64,000 bases of DNA from Pseudoalteromonas phenolica (GTDB taxonomy: Bacteria; Pseudomonadota; Gammaproteobacteria; Enterobacterales; Alteromonadaceae). The stretch is taken from assembly GCF_005886345.1 (NCBI RefSeq), contig NZ_PNEC01000013.1:1-64000 (forward strand). The letters are read 5' to 3'. The translations under genes and the position numbers were made by a program. Below the pieces are notes generated by a model. That model saw nothing but the letters and a program-made list of their open reading frames with translations. It ran no database searches and was not told where the DNA came from. Each line of letters starts with the position of its first letter. Within the stretch, counting starts at the first letter, position 1. This document shows positions 1-10,517 of the stretch, in pieces.

Positions 1-135
1 AAATTTAATGGCTGGGTTAATTGCCTACACTTTTCAGACTAAAAAGCCGAGCATAAAAGTGACTCGACTTTAATTCTTATACAGATCTGAGGTTAAATAG
101 AAATTTTAGGAATATTTTAATAAGGTTTACCAATA

Positions 136-164
136 AAAAAAGCGCAGCCAGAAGCTGCGCTTTT
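136..164 (-). terminator. Rho-independent terminator after oadB
   Basis: A hairpin with stem AAAAGCGCAGC / GCTGCGCTTTT and a 5-nt loop sits just past the oadB stop. Read on the minus strand it is followed by a T-run (the complement of the A-run at 133-140). It would end the oadGAB transcript. Confidence 0.85.
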
Positions 165-188
165 AGGTTGGAAGAAATTTATTACTAG

Positions 189-1319
189 CTAGCCAACAAG
201 TGCTAACAAAATACCTGCTGCAACGGCACTTCCGAGTACGCCCGCTACGTTTGGTCCCATAGCATGCATTAACAAGAAGTTATGCGGGTTATTCTCTAAG
301 CCCACTTTGTTCACTACGCGTGCCGCCATTGGTACCGCTGATACCCCTGCCGCACCGACGAGTGGGTTAATTGGGTGTTTCGAGAACTTATTCATAATTT
401 TCGCCATGAATACGCCTGAAGCTGTACCAATTGAGAAAGCCAAGGCACCAAGCACTAAAATACCTAACGTCTCAACCGTTAAGAATTCAGTCGCTGATAA
501 CTTAGAGCCCACCGCTAAGCCTAAGAAAATAGTCACTATATTGATAAGCTCATTCTGTGCTGTGTTGCTTAACCTATCGACAACACCACACTCACGCATT
601 AAGTTACCTAAACAGAACATACCAACCAGCGGCGATGCTGACGGTAAGAACATAATCGCTAAACCAAGTACCGCCAATGGGAAGATAATTTTCTCACGTT
701 TCGTCACATGGCGTAATTGAGGCATTTCAATCTTTCTGTCTTCTTCAGATGTTAGCGCACGCATGATCGGCGGCTGGATGATTGGTACTAATGCCATATA
801 AGAATATGCAGCTACCGCAATCGCGCCCAGAAGTTCTGGTGCCAGCTTTGAAGCTAAGAAAATAGCTGTTGGGCCATCTGCACCACCAATGATGGCAATT
901 GCTGAAGCATCCTGTAGGGTAAACTCAAAGCCCGGCACAAAATTCAGCGCAATAGCGCCAAATAGTGTCGCGAAAATACCAAACTGCGCTGCAGCCCCCA
1001 GTAATAACATACGTGGGTTTGCAATAAGTGCACTAAAGTCTGTCATCGCGCCCACGCCCATAAATATCAACAGCGGAAAAACACCACTATCAATACCGAT
1101 GTAGTAAACGTAGTACAACAAGCCACCTGGCTCTGCTAAGCCTGCAACTGGAATATTCGTTAAGATTGCACCAAAACCAATTGGTACAAGGAGTAAAGGT
1201 TCAAACCCTTTTGCTATAGCAAGGTAAAGTAAACCACAGCCCACCGCCATCATGACTAGAGCTGGCACGGTAAAGTTGGCAAGGCCCGTTGCTTGCCATA
1301 AATTTAACAACCCGTCCAT
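189..1319 (-). CDS. oadB: Oxaloacetate decarboxylase, sodium-pump beta subunit
   Basis: Integral membrane subunit of the biotin-dependent Na+-translocating oxaloacetate decarboxylase. It decarboxylates carboxybiotin and couples this to Na+ export across the inner membrane. The 376-aa protein is a string of hydrophobic helices and carries the family hallmark [10 protein letters not shown] around residue 145 and the conserved [13 protein letters not shown] segment around residue 170, both of which belong to the Na+/carboxybiotin channel in characterised OadB proteins. The length matches the short gammaproteobacterial OadB type. It is the last gene of an oadG-oadA-oadB operon, 8 nt after oadA, and is followed by a hairpin terminator. 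Family members also serve methylmalonyl-CoA or glutaconyl-CoA decarboxylases, but the neighbouring OadA carboxyltransferase domain fixes the substrate as oxaloacetate. Confidence 0.95.
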   Translation of the reverse strand: MDGLLNLWQATGLANFTVPALVMMAVGCGLLYLAIAKGFEPLLLVPIGFGAILTNIPVAGLAEPGGLLYYVYYIGIDSGVFPLLIFMGVGAMTDFSALIANPRMLLLGAAAQFGIFATLFGAIALNFVPGFEFTLQDASAIAIIGGADGPTAIFLASKLAPELLGAIAVAAYSYMALVPIIQPPIMRALTSEEDRKIEMPQLRHVTKREKIIFPLAVLGLAIMFLPSASPLVGMFCLGNLMRECGVVDRLSNTAQNELINIVTIFLGLAVGSKLSATEFLTVETLGILVLGALAFSIGTASGVFMAKIMNKFSKHPINPLVGAAGVSAVPMAARVVNKVGLENNPHNFLLMHAMGPNVAGVLGSAVAAGILLALVG

Positions 1320-1327
1320 GTGACCTC

Positions 1328-3109
1328 CTATGCAAGCTCAATCATGGCATCGCCTGTTGCGACAGAATCACCTTCAGAGACTAAGACATTGGCAACCGTA
1401 CCGCTGTGCGTTGCACGCACTTCTGTTTCCATCTTCATGGCTTCCATGATCATGACTACATCGCCTTCAGCGACTGCATCACCTGCACGCACCAATAACT
1501 TAAAGATGTTACCAGCAAGCGGTGCATTGAGCGTTTCGCTCGTACTGACCGATGCTGACTGTGGAATAAGCTCACTGTCTTTGACTTGTACTTCTTTAAG
1601 TTCACCACCTGGTGCAACGACAACATCATAAACTTTGCCATCAACTTGCACGCTGTAACGCTCTGTTGATTGTTTTTGTGGAGAAACCGGTTTTGCAGCA
1701 GGCGCAGGCTTTTCAGTGGTAACTAGAGTTGGTTTCGGCTCAAATGCATCTGGGTTATTACGATTCTTAAGGAACTTAAGACCGATCTGCGGGAATAGCG
1801 CATAAGTTAACACGTCATCAACTTGATCAGCAGCAAGCTCAATATTGTCACCTTTGGCTTTCGCAACTAGCTCAGCTTCAAGGCTATCAAGTTCGGCATC
1901 GATTAAATCTGCTGGGCGACACGTGATCGCTTCTGCGCCATCTAATACGCGTTGTTGTAACTCTGAGTCAACTTCAGCTGGTGTCGAGCCATACTCACCT
2001 TTTAACACACCCGCAGTCTCTTTTGTGATAGTCTTATAACGCTCACCAGTTAGAACGTTTAGTACCGCCTGAGTACCGACAATTTGTGATGTCGGAGTAA
2101 CGAGTGGAATAAAACCAAGATCTTTACGAACAGCCGGGATCTCTTTTAGAACATCATCTAGCTTATCGCCAGCACCTTGCTCTTTAAGCTGGTTTTCCAT
2201 ATTAGTTAACATGCCGCCAGGTACTTGAGCGAGTAAGATACGGCCATCAACGCCTTTTAAGCTACCTTCAAACGCCGCGTATTTTTTTCTAACTTCACGG
2301 AAGTAACTCGCAATTTCTTCAAGCTCACCAAGGTTTAAACCTGTATCACGCGCTGTGCCTTCAGTGATAGCCACCATGGTCTCTGTGGCGCTATGACCAT
2401 AAGTCATACTCATAGACGAAATAGCGGTATCAAGCATATCAATACCCGCATCGATTGCTTTTTGGTATGTCGCTGTGCTTAAACCCGTTGTCGCGTGACA
2501 CTGCATGGCAATTGGCACCGATACGGTATTTTTAAGTTCAGTGATTAATTCTTCTGCATCATACGGCTTTAATAAACCTGCCATATCTTTAATACAGATT
2601 GAGTGACAGCCCATGGCCTCTAGTTTTTTCGCCTGATCTAGCCACATGTCTAATGTGTGAACCGGACTGACAGTATAAGAAATGGTACCTTGCGCATGCG
2701 CACCTACTTTAATAGCAGCTTTAATCGCAGTTTCGAGGTTTCGGACATCATTCATGGCATCGAAAATACGGAAAACATCGACACCATTATGATGTGCACG
2801 CTCTACAAACTTCTCTACCACGTCATCGGCATAATGGCGATAACCCAGTAAGTTTTGACCACGTAATAACATCTGCTGCTTAGTATTTGGCATGGCTTCT
2901 TTTAAAGCCCGAATGCGATACCAAGGATCTTCGCCCAAATAACGGATACAAGAATCAAAGGTTGCACCACCCCAAGATTCAACAGACCAATAACCGGCTT
3001 TATCTAGTTTCTCTGCGATTGGTAGCATATCTTCTAGGCGCATTCGCGTAGCTAACAATGATTGGTGTGCGTCTCTTAAAACCAATTCAGTTAATTTTAA
3101 CTTTGACAT
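1328..3109 (-). CDS. oadA: Oxaloacetate decarboxylase alpha subunit (carboxyltransferase plus biotin carrier)
   Basis: Cytosolic/peripheral subunit that moves CO2 from oxaloacetate to biotin. The 593-aa chain starts with a pyruvate-carboxylase-like carboxyltransferase TIM barrel ([16 protein letters not shown] at residues 10-25, the metal- and substrate-binding start of the barrel). It continues through the conserved carboxylase domain and a Pro/Ala/Lys-rich linker (about residues 465-490), and ends in a biotinyl domain with EAMKMETEV. Lys559 in this motif, 34 residues from the C-terminus, is the expected biotinylation site. It lies between oadG and oadB on the minus strand with short gaps, which is the standard operon. 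Nothing is missing compared with functional homologues. Confidence 0.96.
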   Translation of the reverse strand: MSKLKLTELVLRDAHQSLLATRMRLEDMLPIAEKLDKAGYWSVESWGGATFDSCIRYLGEDPWYRIRALKEAMPNTKQQMLLRGQNLLGYRHYADDVVEKFVERAHHNGVDVFRIFDAMNDVRNLETAIKAAIKVGAHAQGTISYTVSPVHTLDMWLDQAKKLEAMGCHSICIKDMAGLLKPYDAEELITELKNTVSVPIAMQCHATTGLSTATYQKAIDAGIDMLDTAISSMSMTYGHSATETMVAITEGTARDTGLNLGELEEIASYFREVRKKYAAFEGSLKGVDGRILLAQVPGGMLTNMENQLKEQGAGDKLDDVLKEIPAVRKDLGFIPLVTPTSQIVGTQAVLNVLTGERYKTITKETAGVLKGEYGSTPAEVDSELQQRVLDGAEAITCRPADLIDAELDSLEAELVAKAKGDNIELAADQVDDVLTYALFPQIGLKFLKNRNNPDAFEPKPTLVTTEKPAPAAKPVSPQKQSTERYSVQVDGKVYDVVVAPGGELKEVQVKDSELIPQSASVSTSETLNAPLAGNIFKLLVRAGDAVAEGDVVMIMEAMKMETEVRATHSGTVANVLVSEGDSVATGDAMIELA

Positions 3110-3123
3110 AGTGGACCCCTTTA

Positions 3124-3360
3124 TTATTTTGATCTGTACTGAGCGATAGCTGCACTGATTGCAGCAATGTGCGCGTTAGATACGCCTGTTGATGCAGGGC
3201 GTTTAGTAGGTTGACGTTGTGGCTTTGCTGGCTCATCACCACCTGCGATAAGTGATAACTTGCTTACAGCAAAAATTAAGATAGATAAGAAGGCAAAAAC
3301 CCCAACCATGCCGGTGAGCATTAAGCTGGCTGCCTCTAGCAACAATGCGCCTATATCCAT
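3124..3360 (-). CDS. oadG: Oxaloacetate decarboxylase gamma subunit
   Basis: Small membrane anchor that assembles the alpha and beta subunits of the Na+ pump. The reading frame is open from 3402, but the ATG at 3360 is preferred because GGGGGAG lies just upstream. It gives a 78-aa protein beginning [10 protein letters not shown], with one long hydrophobic helix (about residues 8-35) and a basic, proline-rich tail, the usual OadG plan. In other OadG proteins the tail binds zinc through histidines; here only one His is present. It is first in the oadGAB operon, which fits its role as assembly factor. Confidence 0.88.
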   Translation of the reverse strand: MDIGALLLEAASLMLTGMVGVFAFLSILIFAVSKLSLIAGGDEPAKPQRQPTKRPASTGVSNAHIAAISAAIAQYRSK

Positions 3361-3424
3361 GTTCTCCCCCTTTTTCACAACGCGCTTTGCGTCATTAATC
3401 ATTTTTTATAAATATTTATTCAAC

Positions 3425-3452
3425 ATCATAACAAACGAGCTCAACTTGTAAA
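3425..3452 (-). promoter_or_regulatory. Probable sigma-70 promoter of oadGAB
   Basis: On the minus strand TTTACA is followed after 16 nt by TATGAT, 65 nt upstream of the chosen oadG start. Both hexamers are close to consensus. No operator was recognised around it. Confidence 0.5.
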
Positions 3453-3801
3453 CAACATTGTAAATTGGTAATACCAATATTAAAAGTTAAACAATAGCAA
3501 CAACTTAACTGTAAAATACTGATTAAACGAATGAATTACTGAGATAAATATGAAAAATATTCAAAATAGCGTAGGCTTATTTAAATATTTTTAAATAAAA
3601 GTGATGAAGAGGTTACAAAAATGAATTTACAAAACAGAAATAAAAAATGGTAAGACCAAACGAGTGTTAAGTAAAACCCCAGTTTCATTGAATAGAAGAA
3701 GCATGCCTACACTTCATGCTGCTCACATTAAAAAATTTCAAATACGCATACACCCTTCTTTTTTGATAAAATTGGCAGCAAATAAAGATTAATGAGTTGC
3801 T
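3453..3801. other. AT-rich intergenic region, no gene seen
   Basis: Divergent region between the oad promoter and the YcxB-like gene. It contains an ATTGGTAATACCAAT-type inverted repeat near 3464-3478, a short palindrome of the TACCAAT kind that recurs in the window. No ORF with a plausible ribosome site or RNA gene was found. Confidence 0.4.
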
Positions 3802-4275
3802 ATGTATAAACACGAATTTACCCTTGATAAGCCTTACTATCAGGAATGTTTTGATGAGTCAGAGAAATTTGGCAAAGCAAATAAACCTAAATATGCGTTA
3901 GTCGGTTTTTTAACCCTGCTTGGTTTAGTGTCTATTTATGGTTTAGAGAATGGCTATCTGGGGAATTTCTTAATCATTTTGGCAGTCATTGAGTGTATCT
4001 CATATTATTACCGCCGCCCTTGGTGGGTTGCCAGGCAGATGATCAGCAGAGCAAGTGGTACTAATGTGACTGTTGAAATTGACGAAGAAAAAATTAAAGC
4101 AGCTAACCCATACAAGTCGTTTGTGTTTAATTGGCAAGACATTACCAAAGTTATAAAAACTGACAGAGGCTTACTTATCTATTCGCTGCGAGGTGCACAA
4201 TATTTATCTTTAAGTGCATTGGATGATGAAACGGTTGAATTTATTTTAGCGCAAAAAAAAGCCACTAATAAATAG
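3802..4275 (+). CDS. YcxB-like membrane protein
   Basis: A 157-aa protein with a short polar N-terminus (MYKHEFTLDKPYY), two closely spaced transmembrane helices (about residues 33-70), an RRPWW motif, and a soluble C-terminal domain (residues 85-155) with FNWQDITKV and the GLLIYSLRGAQYLSLSAL strand pattern. This layout is that of the YcxB / YcxB-C family, whose function is unknown. It stands alone on the plus strand between the oad operon and csrA. The final codons overlap the hairpin that terminates csrA from the other side. Confidence 0.7.
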   Translation: MYKHEFTLDKPYYQECFDESEKFGKANKPKYALVGFLTLLGLVSIYGLENGYLGNFLIILAVIECISYYYRRPWWVARQMISRASGTNVTVEIDEEKIKAANPYKSFVFNWQDITKVIKTDRGLLIYSLRGAQYLSLSALDDETVEFILAQKKATNK

Positions 4276-4282
4276 TGGCTTT
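4258..4282 (-). terminator. Bidirectional terminator between csrA and the YcxB-like gene
   Basis: Stem AAAGCCACTA / TAGTGGCTTT with a 5-nt loop. On the minus strand it is followed by eight T (complement of A4250-4257), so it mainly serves csrA. On the plus strand it overlaps the stop codon of the YcxB-like gene and the T-run is weaker. Confidence 0.85.
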
Positions 4283-4329
4283 AGTTACCAATTTAACGCA
4301 ATTGGTATTTATTATTCGCTAAAAGCTGA

Positions 4330-4521
4330 TCAGATGTTACCTGTTGCAGGACCAGACTTTTCAGCCTGAATTCGCATGTAAATCTCTTCACGGTGTACTG
4401 AAACATCTTTTGGTGCATTAACACCAATACGTACCTGGTTACCTTTAACACCTAGTACAGTTACAGTTACTTCATCACCAATCATTAGGGTTTCACCCAC
4501 TCGACGAGTTAGTATTAGCAT
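4330..4521 (-). CDS. csrA: Carbon storage regulator CsrA
   Basis: Small dimeric RNA-binding protein that binds GGA motifs in leader sequences and controls translation and stability of mRNAs for carbon metabolism, motility and biofilm. The 63-aa sequence begins [18 protein letters not shown] and contains [24 protein letters not shown]. This covers both conserved RNA-contact regions (L4/R6-R7 in the first strand and the VHREEI segment with R44-equivalent). An AGGAGCA-type site lies just upstream of the ATG. It follows lysC and alaS on the same strand, the usual gammaproteobacterial order. Confidence 0.97.
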   Translation of the reverse strand: MLILTRRVGETLMIGDEVTVTVLGVKGNQVRIGVNAPKDVSVHREEIYMRIQAEKSGPATGNI

Positions 4522-4613
4522 TCTATTGCTCCTGTTATTCCAAAAATTAGAAGATTCCGCGTCAATTTCATTCTAATGAAAAGTTGAAATAAAAGTAAGC
4601 AAAAAAAGCCATT

Positions 4614-5834
4614 TTACTCAATACTTTCCAATAAAAATGCACTGTGCAATGCTCTAACAGCCAATTCTAAGTACTTTTTCGGTAACAAGGCCGAAATTTT
4701 CATTTCGGACGTTGTCACTAAGTCTGCTCGAATATTCTCGTGAGACATTGCCGTATAAAACTGTGCGATAACTTCTACATGAGACTTCAGGCCTATTCCT
4801 ATAACAGAAACTTTAGCCACTTCCTTATCACACGCCAATTCAACAAAACCGAGACTTTCTTGCTGGTGTGTCAAAAGCTCAATAACTTGATGATGATCAT
4901 TACTGTGCACAGTAAAAGCATAGTCTATTTTATCGAGTTGGTGGTTTAATTGAGTCAACATATCTACCGCAATGCCAACATCAGCTAATACGGTGAGTAG
5001 GCTTGCAAAGATCTGTGGCTGATTTGGTAACTGTTTGAGCGTAATTAACACCTCATCTTTACTGGCAGCCACACCTGAAACTGGGGCTTTGTTCATATCT
5101 GGCTCCTCGTAAGTAATTAACGTCCCCTTTGAGTGACAAAAGCTCGATAACACCCTAAGTGGTAACCGATAGTGACCCGCCGCTTCAACCGAGCGTAAGT
5201 GTAAGACTTTTGCACCAAGGCTTGCCATCTCTAACATTTCATCAAAGGTAATTTGCTCTAGACGACGCGCATTCGGTTCAATGCGAGGATCTGTGGTGTA
5301 AACACCATCTACGTCTGTAAATATTTGGCATTCAGCCGCTTTTAATGCCCCCGCTAACTCAACCGCCGTTGTGTCTGTGCCACCACGACCGAGTGTCGTG
5401 ATATTACCTTCCCGATCTCGCCCCTGAAAACCCGCCACTATCACGATACGGTTATGTTCCATTTCTTGATTTAAGCGGTCGGTACAGATGGACTCAATTC
5501 TCGCTTTACCAAACATGTTATCGGTTTGAATACCAATTTGATCAGCAAGTAAGCTAATTGCTGGGTGTCCACGACGAATGATGGCCATAGCCAAAAGCGA
5601 TGCTGTCACTTGCTCACCTGTGGTTACCAGAACATCGAGTTCACGGCTGCTAGGACGGCTGTCAATTTCGTGTGCGAGAGAGATTAAACGATTGGTTTCA
5701 CCAGACATTGCTGAGACAACGGCAACGACTTGATGACCCTGTTGTTGGGTTTTTATGATGATATCGGCAACAGCCTCGATACGCTCAATCGAGCCTACCG
5801 AGGTGCCACCAAATTTTTGAACAATTAATGCCAC
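4614..5834 (-). CDS. lysC: Aspartate kinase (monofunctional, ACT-domain regulated)
   Basis: Phosphorylates L-aspartate, the first step to lysine, threonine, methionine and diaminopimelate. The 406-aa chain has an N-terminal amino-acid kinase domain with the VQKFGGTSVG start motif and the nucleotide-site RGGTDTTAVELA segment near residue 150. Two C-terminal ACT repeats (about residues 265-400) bind the feedback inhibitor in this family. It is the single-function type found between alaS and csrA in many gammaproteobacteria, not a fusion with homoserine dehydrogenase. The start lies 14 nt after the alaS stop, so co-transcription is likely. Confidence 0.94.
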   Translation of the reverse strand: MALIVQKFGGTSVGSIERIEAVADIIIKTQQQGHQVVAVVSAMSGETNRLISLAHEIDSRPSSRELDVLVTTGEQVTASLLAMAIIRRGHPAISLLADQIGIQTDNMFGKARIESICTDRLNQEMEHNRIVIVAGFQGRDREGNITTLGRGGTDTTAVELAGALKAAECQIFTDVDGVYTTDPRIEPNARRLEQITFDEMLEMASLGAKVLHLRSVEAAGHYRLPLRVLSSFCHSKGTLITYEEPDMNKAPVSGVAASKDEVLITLKQLPNQPQIFASLLTVLADVGIAVDMLTQLNHQLDKIDYAFTVHSNDHHQVIELLTHQQESLGFVELACDKEVAKVSVIGIGLKSHVEVIAQFYTAMSHENIRADLVTTSEMKISALLPKKYLELAVRALHSAFLLESIE

Positions 5835-5848
5835 GAGTTACATCGCAA

Positions 5849-8464
5849 TTATTGCGTCTTTTCGCTCACCCATGCATTTACGCTTTGCAGCGCAGCATCA
5901 AGGTTTTCAGGCTGTGAGCCACCCGCTTGAGCCATATCTGGACGACCGCCACCTTTACCGCCCACTTGTGCTGCCATGTGATTTACTAGTTCGCCAGCTT
6001 TTACTTTGCCAACTAAATCTTTAGTCACACCTGCAATTAGACTTACCTTATCGCCATTTGCAACACCTAGCGCGATAACACCAGAACCCATCTTGTTCTT
6101 AAGGTCATCAACCATGCCGCGAAGTGCTTTCGATTCAGTACCTGCAACATTAGCAACTAATAATTTCACGCCATTTACATCAACAGCAGATTCAATTAAT
6201 GACGCACCCGCTGCACTTGCAAGCTTGTCGTTAAGCTGAGTAACTTGCTTTTCAAGACCTTTAGATTTCTCAATAAGCGCAGCCACTTTTTCAAGTACGT
6301 TACTTGCGTCACCTTTCACAAGGGCTGCAATTTCGCTTAGCTGTGCTTCTTGCTCAGAGACATAGTTAACCGCATCTTCACCCGTTACTGCTTCGATACG
6401 ACGAACGCCTGCTGCGATACCGCCTTCAGACACAATCTTGAATAGACCGATGTCACCAGCGCGCGATACGTGTGTACCACCACATAATTCGATAGAGTAA
6501 TCACCAATTGAAACAACGCGTACTTCATTATCGTACTTCTCACCGAATAACGCCATCGCACCTTTTTCTTTCGCTTCGTCGATGTCCATTAATTCAGTTT
6601 GTAGTGCGAAGTTCTTACGGATCTCAGCGTTTACTAAGTCTTCTACTTCACGAAGTTGTGCTTTAGTCACGCCTTCAAAATGTGAGAAGTCAAAACGTAA
6701 ACGATCTGGCATCACTAATGAGCCTTTCTGTGCAACATGCTCACCAACGACTTGACGTAACGCTTCGTGTACTAAGTGAGTTGCCGTGTGGTTCTTCTTG
6801 ATGTTTTCGCGACGCTCAGCATCAATGTGTGCATCGGCTTTATCGTTTACACCAATGCGACCAACTACTTTACCGTGGTGTGCAAATGCATTACCTAGTT
6901 TCGTGGTGTCAGTAACTACAAACTCGCCACCGGCCACTTTTAATGAACCAGTATCACCAACCTGACCACCAGACTCAGCATAGAATGGTGTACGGTCTAA
7001 TACAACAATGCCTTCTTGACCGTCTTCTAGAACATTAACGGCCTCACCTTGTCTGAATAGTTCAACCACAGTACCGCTGTAATGAGTTGCATCGTATCCT
7101 TTAAAGTCAGTCGACTTTTCAGACTTAAGCTGCTCATTGTAGTCAGCACCAAACTTACCTGCTTGCTGCGCTTTCTTACGCTGAACTTCCATACACTCTT
7201 GGAAGCCTCGCTCATCGATTGTCATGAAGCGCTCACGCGCAACATCGGCTGTTAAGTCAGCTGGGAAGCCGTAGGTGTCGTAAAGTTTGAATACTACATC
7301 ACCCGGGATCACATCACCTTTAAGGTCTGCTAGGTTTTCTTCAAGAATCGCCAAACCACGGTCTAGTGTTTTACCGAACTGCTCTTCTTCAATACGTAGA
7401 ACTTTCTCGATGATTTCTTGTTGTTTCGCAAGCTCAGGGTAAGCTTCACCCATTTCTTGTACAAGCGCAGCTACCAGCTTAAAGAAGAATGCGCCTTCTG
7501 CGCCTAGCTTGTTACCGTGGCGAACTGCACGACGAATAATACGACGCAGTACATAACCACGACCTTCGTTTGAAGGCATCACACCATCTGAAACTAAGAA
7601 AGCACAAGAACGAATGTGATCAGCAACCACGCGAAGTGACTTATCTTCTAAGTCTTGCGCATTAGTTACTGCCGCAGCGGCTTTGATTAGGTTTTGGAAT
7701 AAGTCGATTTCATAGTTTGAGTGAACACCTTGCAAAATCGCAGCGATACGCTCAAGACCCATACCTGTATCAACGGATTGCTTAGGTAATGGCTCCATTG
7801 TGCCGTCAGCATGACGGTTGTATTGCATGAATACTAGATTCCAGATTTCGATGAAACGGTCGCCATCTTCTTCAGGAGAACCTGGAGGACCACCCCAAAT
7901 GTGCTCACCGTGATCATAGAAAATTTCAGAACATGGACCACAAGGACCTGTATCACCCATAGACCAAAAATTATCAGACGTATCAATTTTGATAATGCGA
8001 TCTTCAGGCACGCCCACTTCTTTTGCCCAAATGTCGAACGCTTCATCATCAGTGTGATAAACCGTTACCATCAACTTTCCTTTTGGTAACTGAACAACTT
8101 CTGTTAAGAACTGCCATGCAAACTTGATGGCATCTTGCTTAAAGTAGTCACCAAAGCTGAAGTTACCAAGCATTTCAAAGAAAGTATGGTGACGTGCAGT
8201 ATAACCTACGTTTTCAAGGTCATTGTGCTTACCACCAGCACGAACACAACGCTGTGAGCTCGTCGCTCGCGTGTAAGGGCGCTTTTCGCCACCTAAAAAT
8301 ACGTCTTTAAATTGCACCATACCCGCGTTAGTGAAAAGTAACGTTGCGTCGTTACCCGGCACTAGTGAGCTTGAAGGTACAACTTGGTGTTGTTGTTTGG
8401 CAAAGTAATCTAGAAACGATTGCCTTAACTGTGCGGTAGTCATTTGCTGCATTTGATCAGTCAC
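5849..8464 (-). CDS. alaS: Alanyl-tRNA synthetase
   Basis: Charges tRNA-Ala and edits mischarged Ser/Gly. The 871-aa length is normal. Visible parts in order: class II catalytic core from residue 9 ([20 protein letters not shown]), with the motif 2 region [20 protein letters not shown]; the tRNA-recognition region; the editing domain with the zinc ligands HTATHLVH and CGGTH; and the C-terminal glycine-rich DHHA1 domain ([15 protein letters not shown]). All key residues are present. It overlaps recX by 8 nt, so the two are translationally linked. Candidate GATCAG/GCAAATG context upstream lies within recX. Confidence 0.98.
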   Translation of the reverse strand: MTDQMQQMTTAQLRQSFLDYFAKQQHQVVPSSSLVPGNDATLLFTNAGMVQFKDVFLGGEKRPYTRATSSQRCVRAGGKHNDLENVGYTARHHTFFEMLGNFSFGDYFKQDAIKFAWQFLTEVVQLPKGKLMVTVYHTDDEAFDIWAKEVGVPEDRIIKIDTSDNFWSMGDTGPCGPCSEIFYDHGEHIWGGPPGSPEEDGDRFIEIWNLVFMQYNRHADGTMEPLPKQSVDTGMGLERIAAILQGVHSNYEIDLFQNLIKAAAAVTNAQDLEDKSLRVVADHIRSCAFLVSDGVMPSNEGRGYVLRRIIRRAVRHGNKLGAEGAFFFKLVAALVQEMGEAYPELAKQQEIIEKVLRIEEEQFGKTLDRGLAILEENLADLKGDVIPGDVVFKLYDTYGFPADLTADVARERFMTIDERGFQECMEVQRKKAQQAGKFGADYNEQLKSEKSTDFKGYDATHYSGTVVELFRQGEAVNVLEDGQEGIVVLDRTPFYAESGGQVGDTGSLKVAGGEFVVTDTTKLGNAFAHHGKVVGRIGVNDKADAHIDAERRENIKKNHTATHLVHEALRQVVGEHVAQKGSLVMPDRLRFDFSHFEGVTKAQLREVEDLVNAEIRKNFALQTELMDIDEAKEKGAMALFGEKYDNEVRVVSIGDYSIELCGGTHVSRAGDIGLFKIVSEGGIAAGVRRIEAVTGEDAVNYVSEQEAQLSEIAALVKGDASNVLEKVAALIEKSKGLEKQVTQLNDKLASAAGASLIESAVDVNGVKLLVANVAGTESKALRGMVDDLKNKMGSGVIALGVANGDKVSLIAGVTKDLVGKVKAGELVNHMAAQVGGKGGGRPDMAQAGGSQPENLDAALQSVNAWVSEKTQ

Positions 8465-8918
8465 CTATTGTTGCTTGCATTGCAAAATTAATTTCTTCAT
8501 AGCCAAATCCACGGTACATCATGTATCTCACCCGTTTGGCTTTTTCTTTATAATCGAGTTGTTTATCGCCTAAGCCATATTTTCTTTGGTAGGTCTCTAA
8601 CGCTAATTCAAACCAATCTATTTCTTGTTCTTCGATTAGCGTCATCAATTGGGCCCGATCAACCCCTTTATTTGTCGCTTCGGCCAAAACGCGTTTTTGA
8701 CCTAAGCCTTTATTTATTTGTCTGCGTAAAAAGCTCTCACAGTAGCGTTTTTCATCAATATACCCTAAGGACTCACACCAGCTTAACAGCTGTTCTATGT
8801 AGTCTTCACTCGCATCTTTCATTCTCAGTTTTTGTGCGAGTTCTTTTTTTGAGTATTCTTGACGACCTAATAGCCACAACACGTAGTTTTTAAGTTTTTG
8901 CTTTGTTTGCTCATCCAT
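8457..8918 (-). CDS. recX: Regulatory protein RecX
   Basis: Small helical modulator that binds inside the RecA filament groove and limits RecA activity. The 153-aa sequence shows the RecX three-repeat helical pattern, with [16 protein letters not shown] near the N-terminus and [18 protein letters not shown] near the C-terminus, both typical. The ATG shares its A with the stop codon of the upstream membrane protein (TAATG) and the 3' end overlaps alaS. In many relatives recX follows recA directly; here no recA is present in the window, so the gene has been uncoupled from recA but kept next to alaS. Confidence 0.88.
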   Translation of the reverse strand: MDEQTKQKLKNYVLWLLGRQEYSKKELAQKLRMKDASEDYIEQLLSWCESLGYIDEKRYCESFLRRQINKGLGQKRVLAEATNKGVDRAQLMTLIEEQEIDWFELALETYQRKYGLGDKQLDYKEKAKRVRYMMYRGFGYEEINFAMQATIGD

Positions 8919-9724
8919 TAAGCGTCAAATCGACCTGTGTTGATTGCGCTTGATTGCGACGCTTGTTTTTCGCCCTGCCCGTTATTGTCACTGGTATCAT
9001 CAGCAGGAAATATCGCTTGATATGAACAGAAAAAGCCAATATAAGCCACTGGCATGATAACCAGTAAAGGCACAAAACTTAATGGCATTGCTGCCAGTAT
9101 TAATACACCGATCACTAAGCTAAATACAGTAAGCGGTGCCATATTCGTTTGAAACACTTTTAAAGATTGGCCAAGTGCATTAAAAATACGGTTTTCACCT
9201 TTGAAAAAGACCAAAGGTAGCGCAAAGGCAAACGCCATTAAATTCACAGCATGGGCTAATAAAAATACGCCAAGGTTGCCAATCGACAAGGTACTCATCA
9301 CTTCAGCCAGTAATTGCTCATGATTATGGTTTTCTGCTGCCTGCTGCATCAGCGCGAAAGTTTCAGAAAATAAACTGTCAGCTAATAATGTCAGTAGAAT
9401 CACTGCGCCCATTTGATATAAGCCAAGCCTAAATAAGTTTAAGCGACGGCCTTTGATCGAAAACGGTTTAAGTATATCGGCAAGACTGATGGTTTTTCCT
9501 TGCTGCTTGCTAATAACGGCCAAATAAAAACCTATCGTCAAAAAAGGCGCCGTAAATGCTGCAACTAATTGCAATGGAGGAAGCACCAGAGGGATCAATG
9601 CAACAACAATCATAAAGATGTACATGAACATAAAAGTCATCGGTTGGGTTTTAAAAATATTCCAACCTTGCTTTAACCACTGCAAACCCGCAGAAGCACT
9701 AAAAACATTTATCTTTGAAGACAT
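8918..9724 (-). CDS. BPSS1780-type polytopic membrane protein
   Basis: A 268-aa membrane protein with about six hydrophobic segments and the N-terminal WLKQGWNIFKTQPMTF motif characteristic of the BPSS1780 (DUF2189-like) family of unknown function. The C-terminal 30 residues are polar and low in complexity. Its stop codon overlaps the recX start, which suggests a recX-alaS-lysC-csrA transcript may begin upstream of it. No enzymatic motif is visible, so no function is proposed. Confidence 0.65.
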   Translation of the reverse strand: MSSKINVFSASAGLQWLKQGWNIFKTQPMTFMFMYIFMIVVALIPLVLPPLQLVAAFTAPFLTIGFYLAVISKQQGKTISLADILKPFSIKGRRLNLFRLGLYQMGAVILLTLLADSLFSETFALMQQAAENHNHEQLLAEVMSTLSIGNLGVFLLAHAVNLMAFAFALPLVFFKGENRIFNALGQSLKVFQTNMAPLTVFSLVIGVLILAAMPLSFVPLLVIMPVAYIGFFCSYQAIFPADDTSDNNGQGEKQASQSSAINTGRFDA

Positions 9725-9772
9725 AAAGACCTAAAACTAATCAAAACACTGGAATTATACCTATCAAAACGC

Positions 9773-9796
9773 AAAATGCGACCATAGTAGGTCGCA
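9773..9796 (-). terminator. Terminator after ribA
   Basis: Perfect 9-bp stem AATGCGACC / GGTCGCATT with a 6-nt loop, followed on the minus strand by TTTGCGTTTTG. It separates ribA from the BPSS1780-type gene. Confidence 0.7.
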
Positions 9797-9829
9797 TTGT
9801 GCATTCGAATACAAAAGAGGGTGAAAAAG

Positions 9830-10444
9830 CTACTTTTTCTCAGGTACTTTTTCCATATCTAACATGTGTGAACCATGCTTCACTTTCGCTTCTAGGTAAT
9901 GACGATTGCCGTCTTTAATGTGTGCGTGAGTGCCAACAACCTTATCAACTTCAATGCCTGCATTTTTTAACGCATTAAGTTTACGAGGATTATTCGTCAT
10001 AAGTTTAACGTGGTTTAAACCCATCGCCTGAAGCATCAAAACAGCGTCTGAGAAATCACGTAAGTCGTCATCAAAGCCTAAGTGATTATTCGCTTCGTAA
10101 GTATTCATCCCCTGTGACTGTAAAACATACGCATCGATTTTGTTGTAAAGGCCAATACCACGACCTTCTTGGCGTAAGTATAAAATGATGCCACCTTGCT
10201 CATGCATGGTTTCGATACATTCATTTAACTGTTCACCACAGTCACAACGCGAAGAATGGAATACATCTCCCGTTAAACACTCTGAGTGCATACGAATAAG
10301 GGGCACTTCATTCTTATCAGCTTCATTAAAGATTAAAGCAACGTGCTCTTCACCATCTTGTAAACCATGAAACGATACAATTTCTGCAGGAATATGACTG
10401 TGCTGTCCTACATTCAGCTTCACTCTCGCTCTTACTTCTGCCAC
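9830..10444 (-). CDS. ribA: GTP cyclohydrolase II
   Basis: Zinc enzyme that opens the imidazole ring of GTP in the first committed step of riboflavin synthesis. The 204-aa stand-alone form is seen, not fused to RibB. Zn ligands are in [20 protein letters not shown] (Cys-x10-Cys-x-Cys). The [16 protein letters not shown] catalytic loop and the [15 protein letters not shown]-binding segment are intact. It is monocistronic, with its own terminator at 9773-9796 and no recognisable FMN riboswitch in the 70 nt upstream. Confidence 0.95.
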   Translation of the reverse strand: MAEVRARVKLNVGQHSHIPAEIVSFHGLQDGEEHVALIFNEADKNEVPLIRMHSECLTGDVFHSSRCDCGEQLNECIETMHEQGGIILYLRQEGRGIGLYNKIDAYVLQSQGMNTYEANNHLGFDDDLRDFSDAVLMLQAMGLNHVKLMTNNPRKLNALKNAGIEVDKVVGTHAHIKDGNRHYLEAKVKHGSHMLDMEKVPEKK

Positions 10445-10517
10445 GACTTTTGCGAACCTAATAATTTAAAAATGTTATGCCATCAATTAAAGTAATGGCT
10501 TGAAATTCAGAAGCGCA

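Noticed and set aside
3505..3522. Copy of the 18-bp motif near 3.5 kb (TGTAAAATACTGAT)
   Set aside because: It lacks the GATC and the TTA start, leaving a weak AT-rich match expected by chance.
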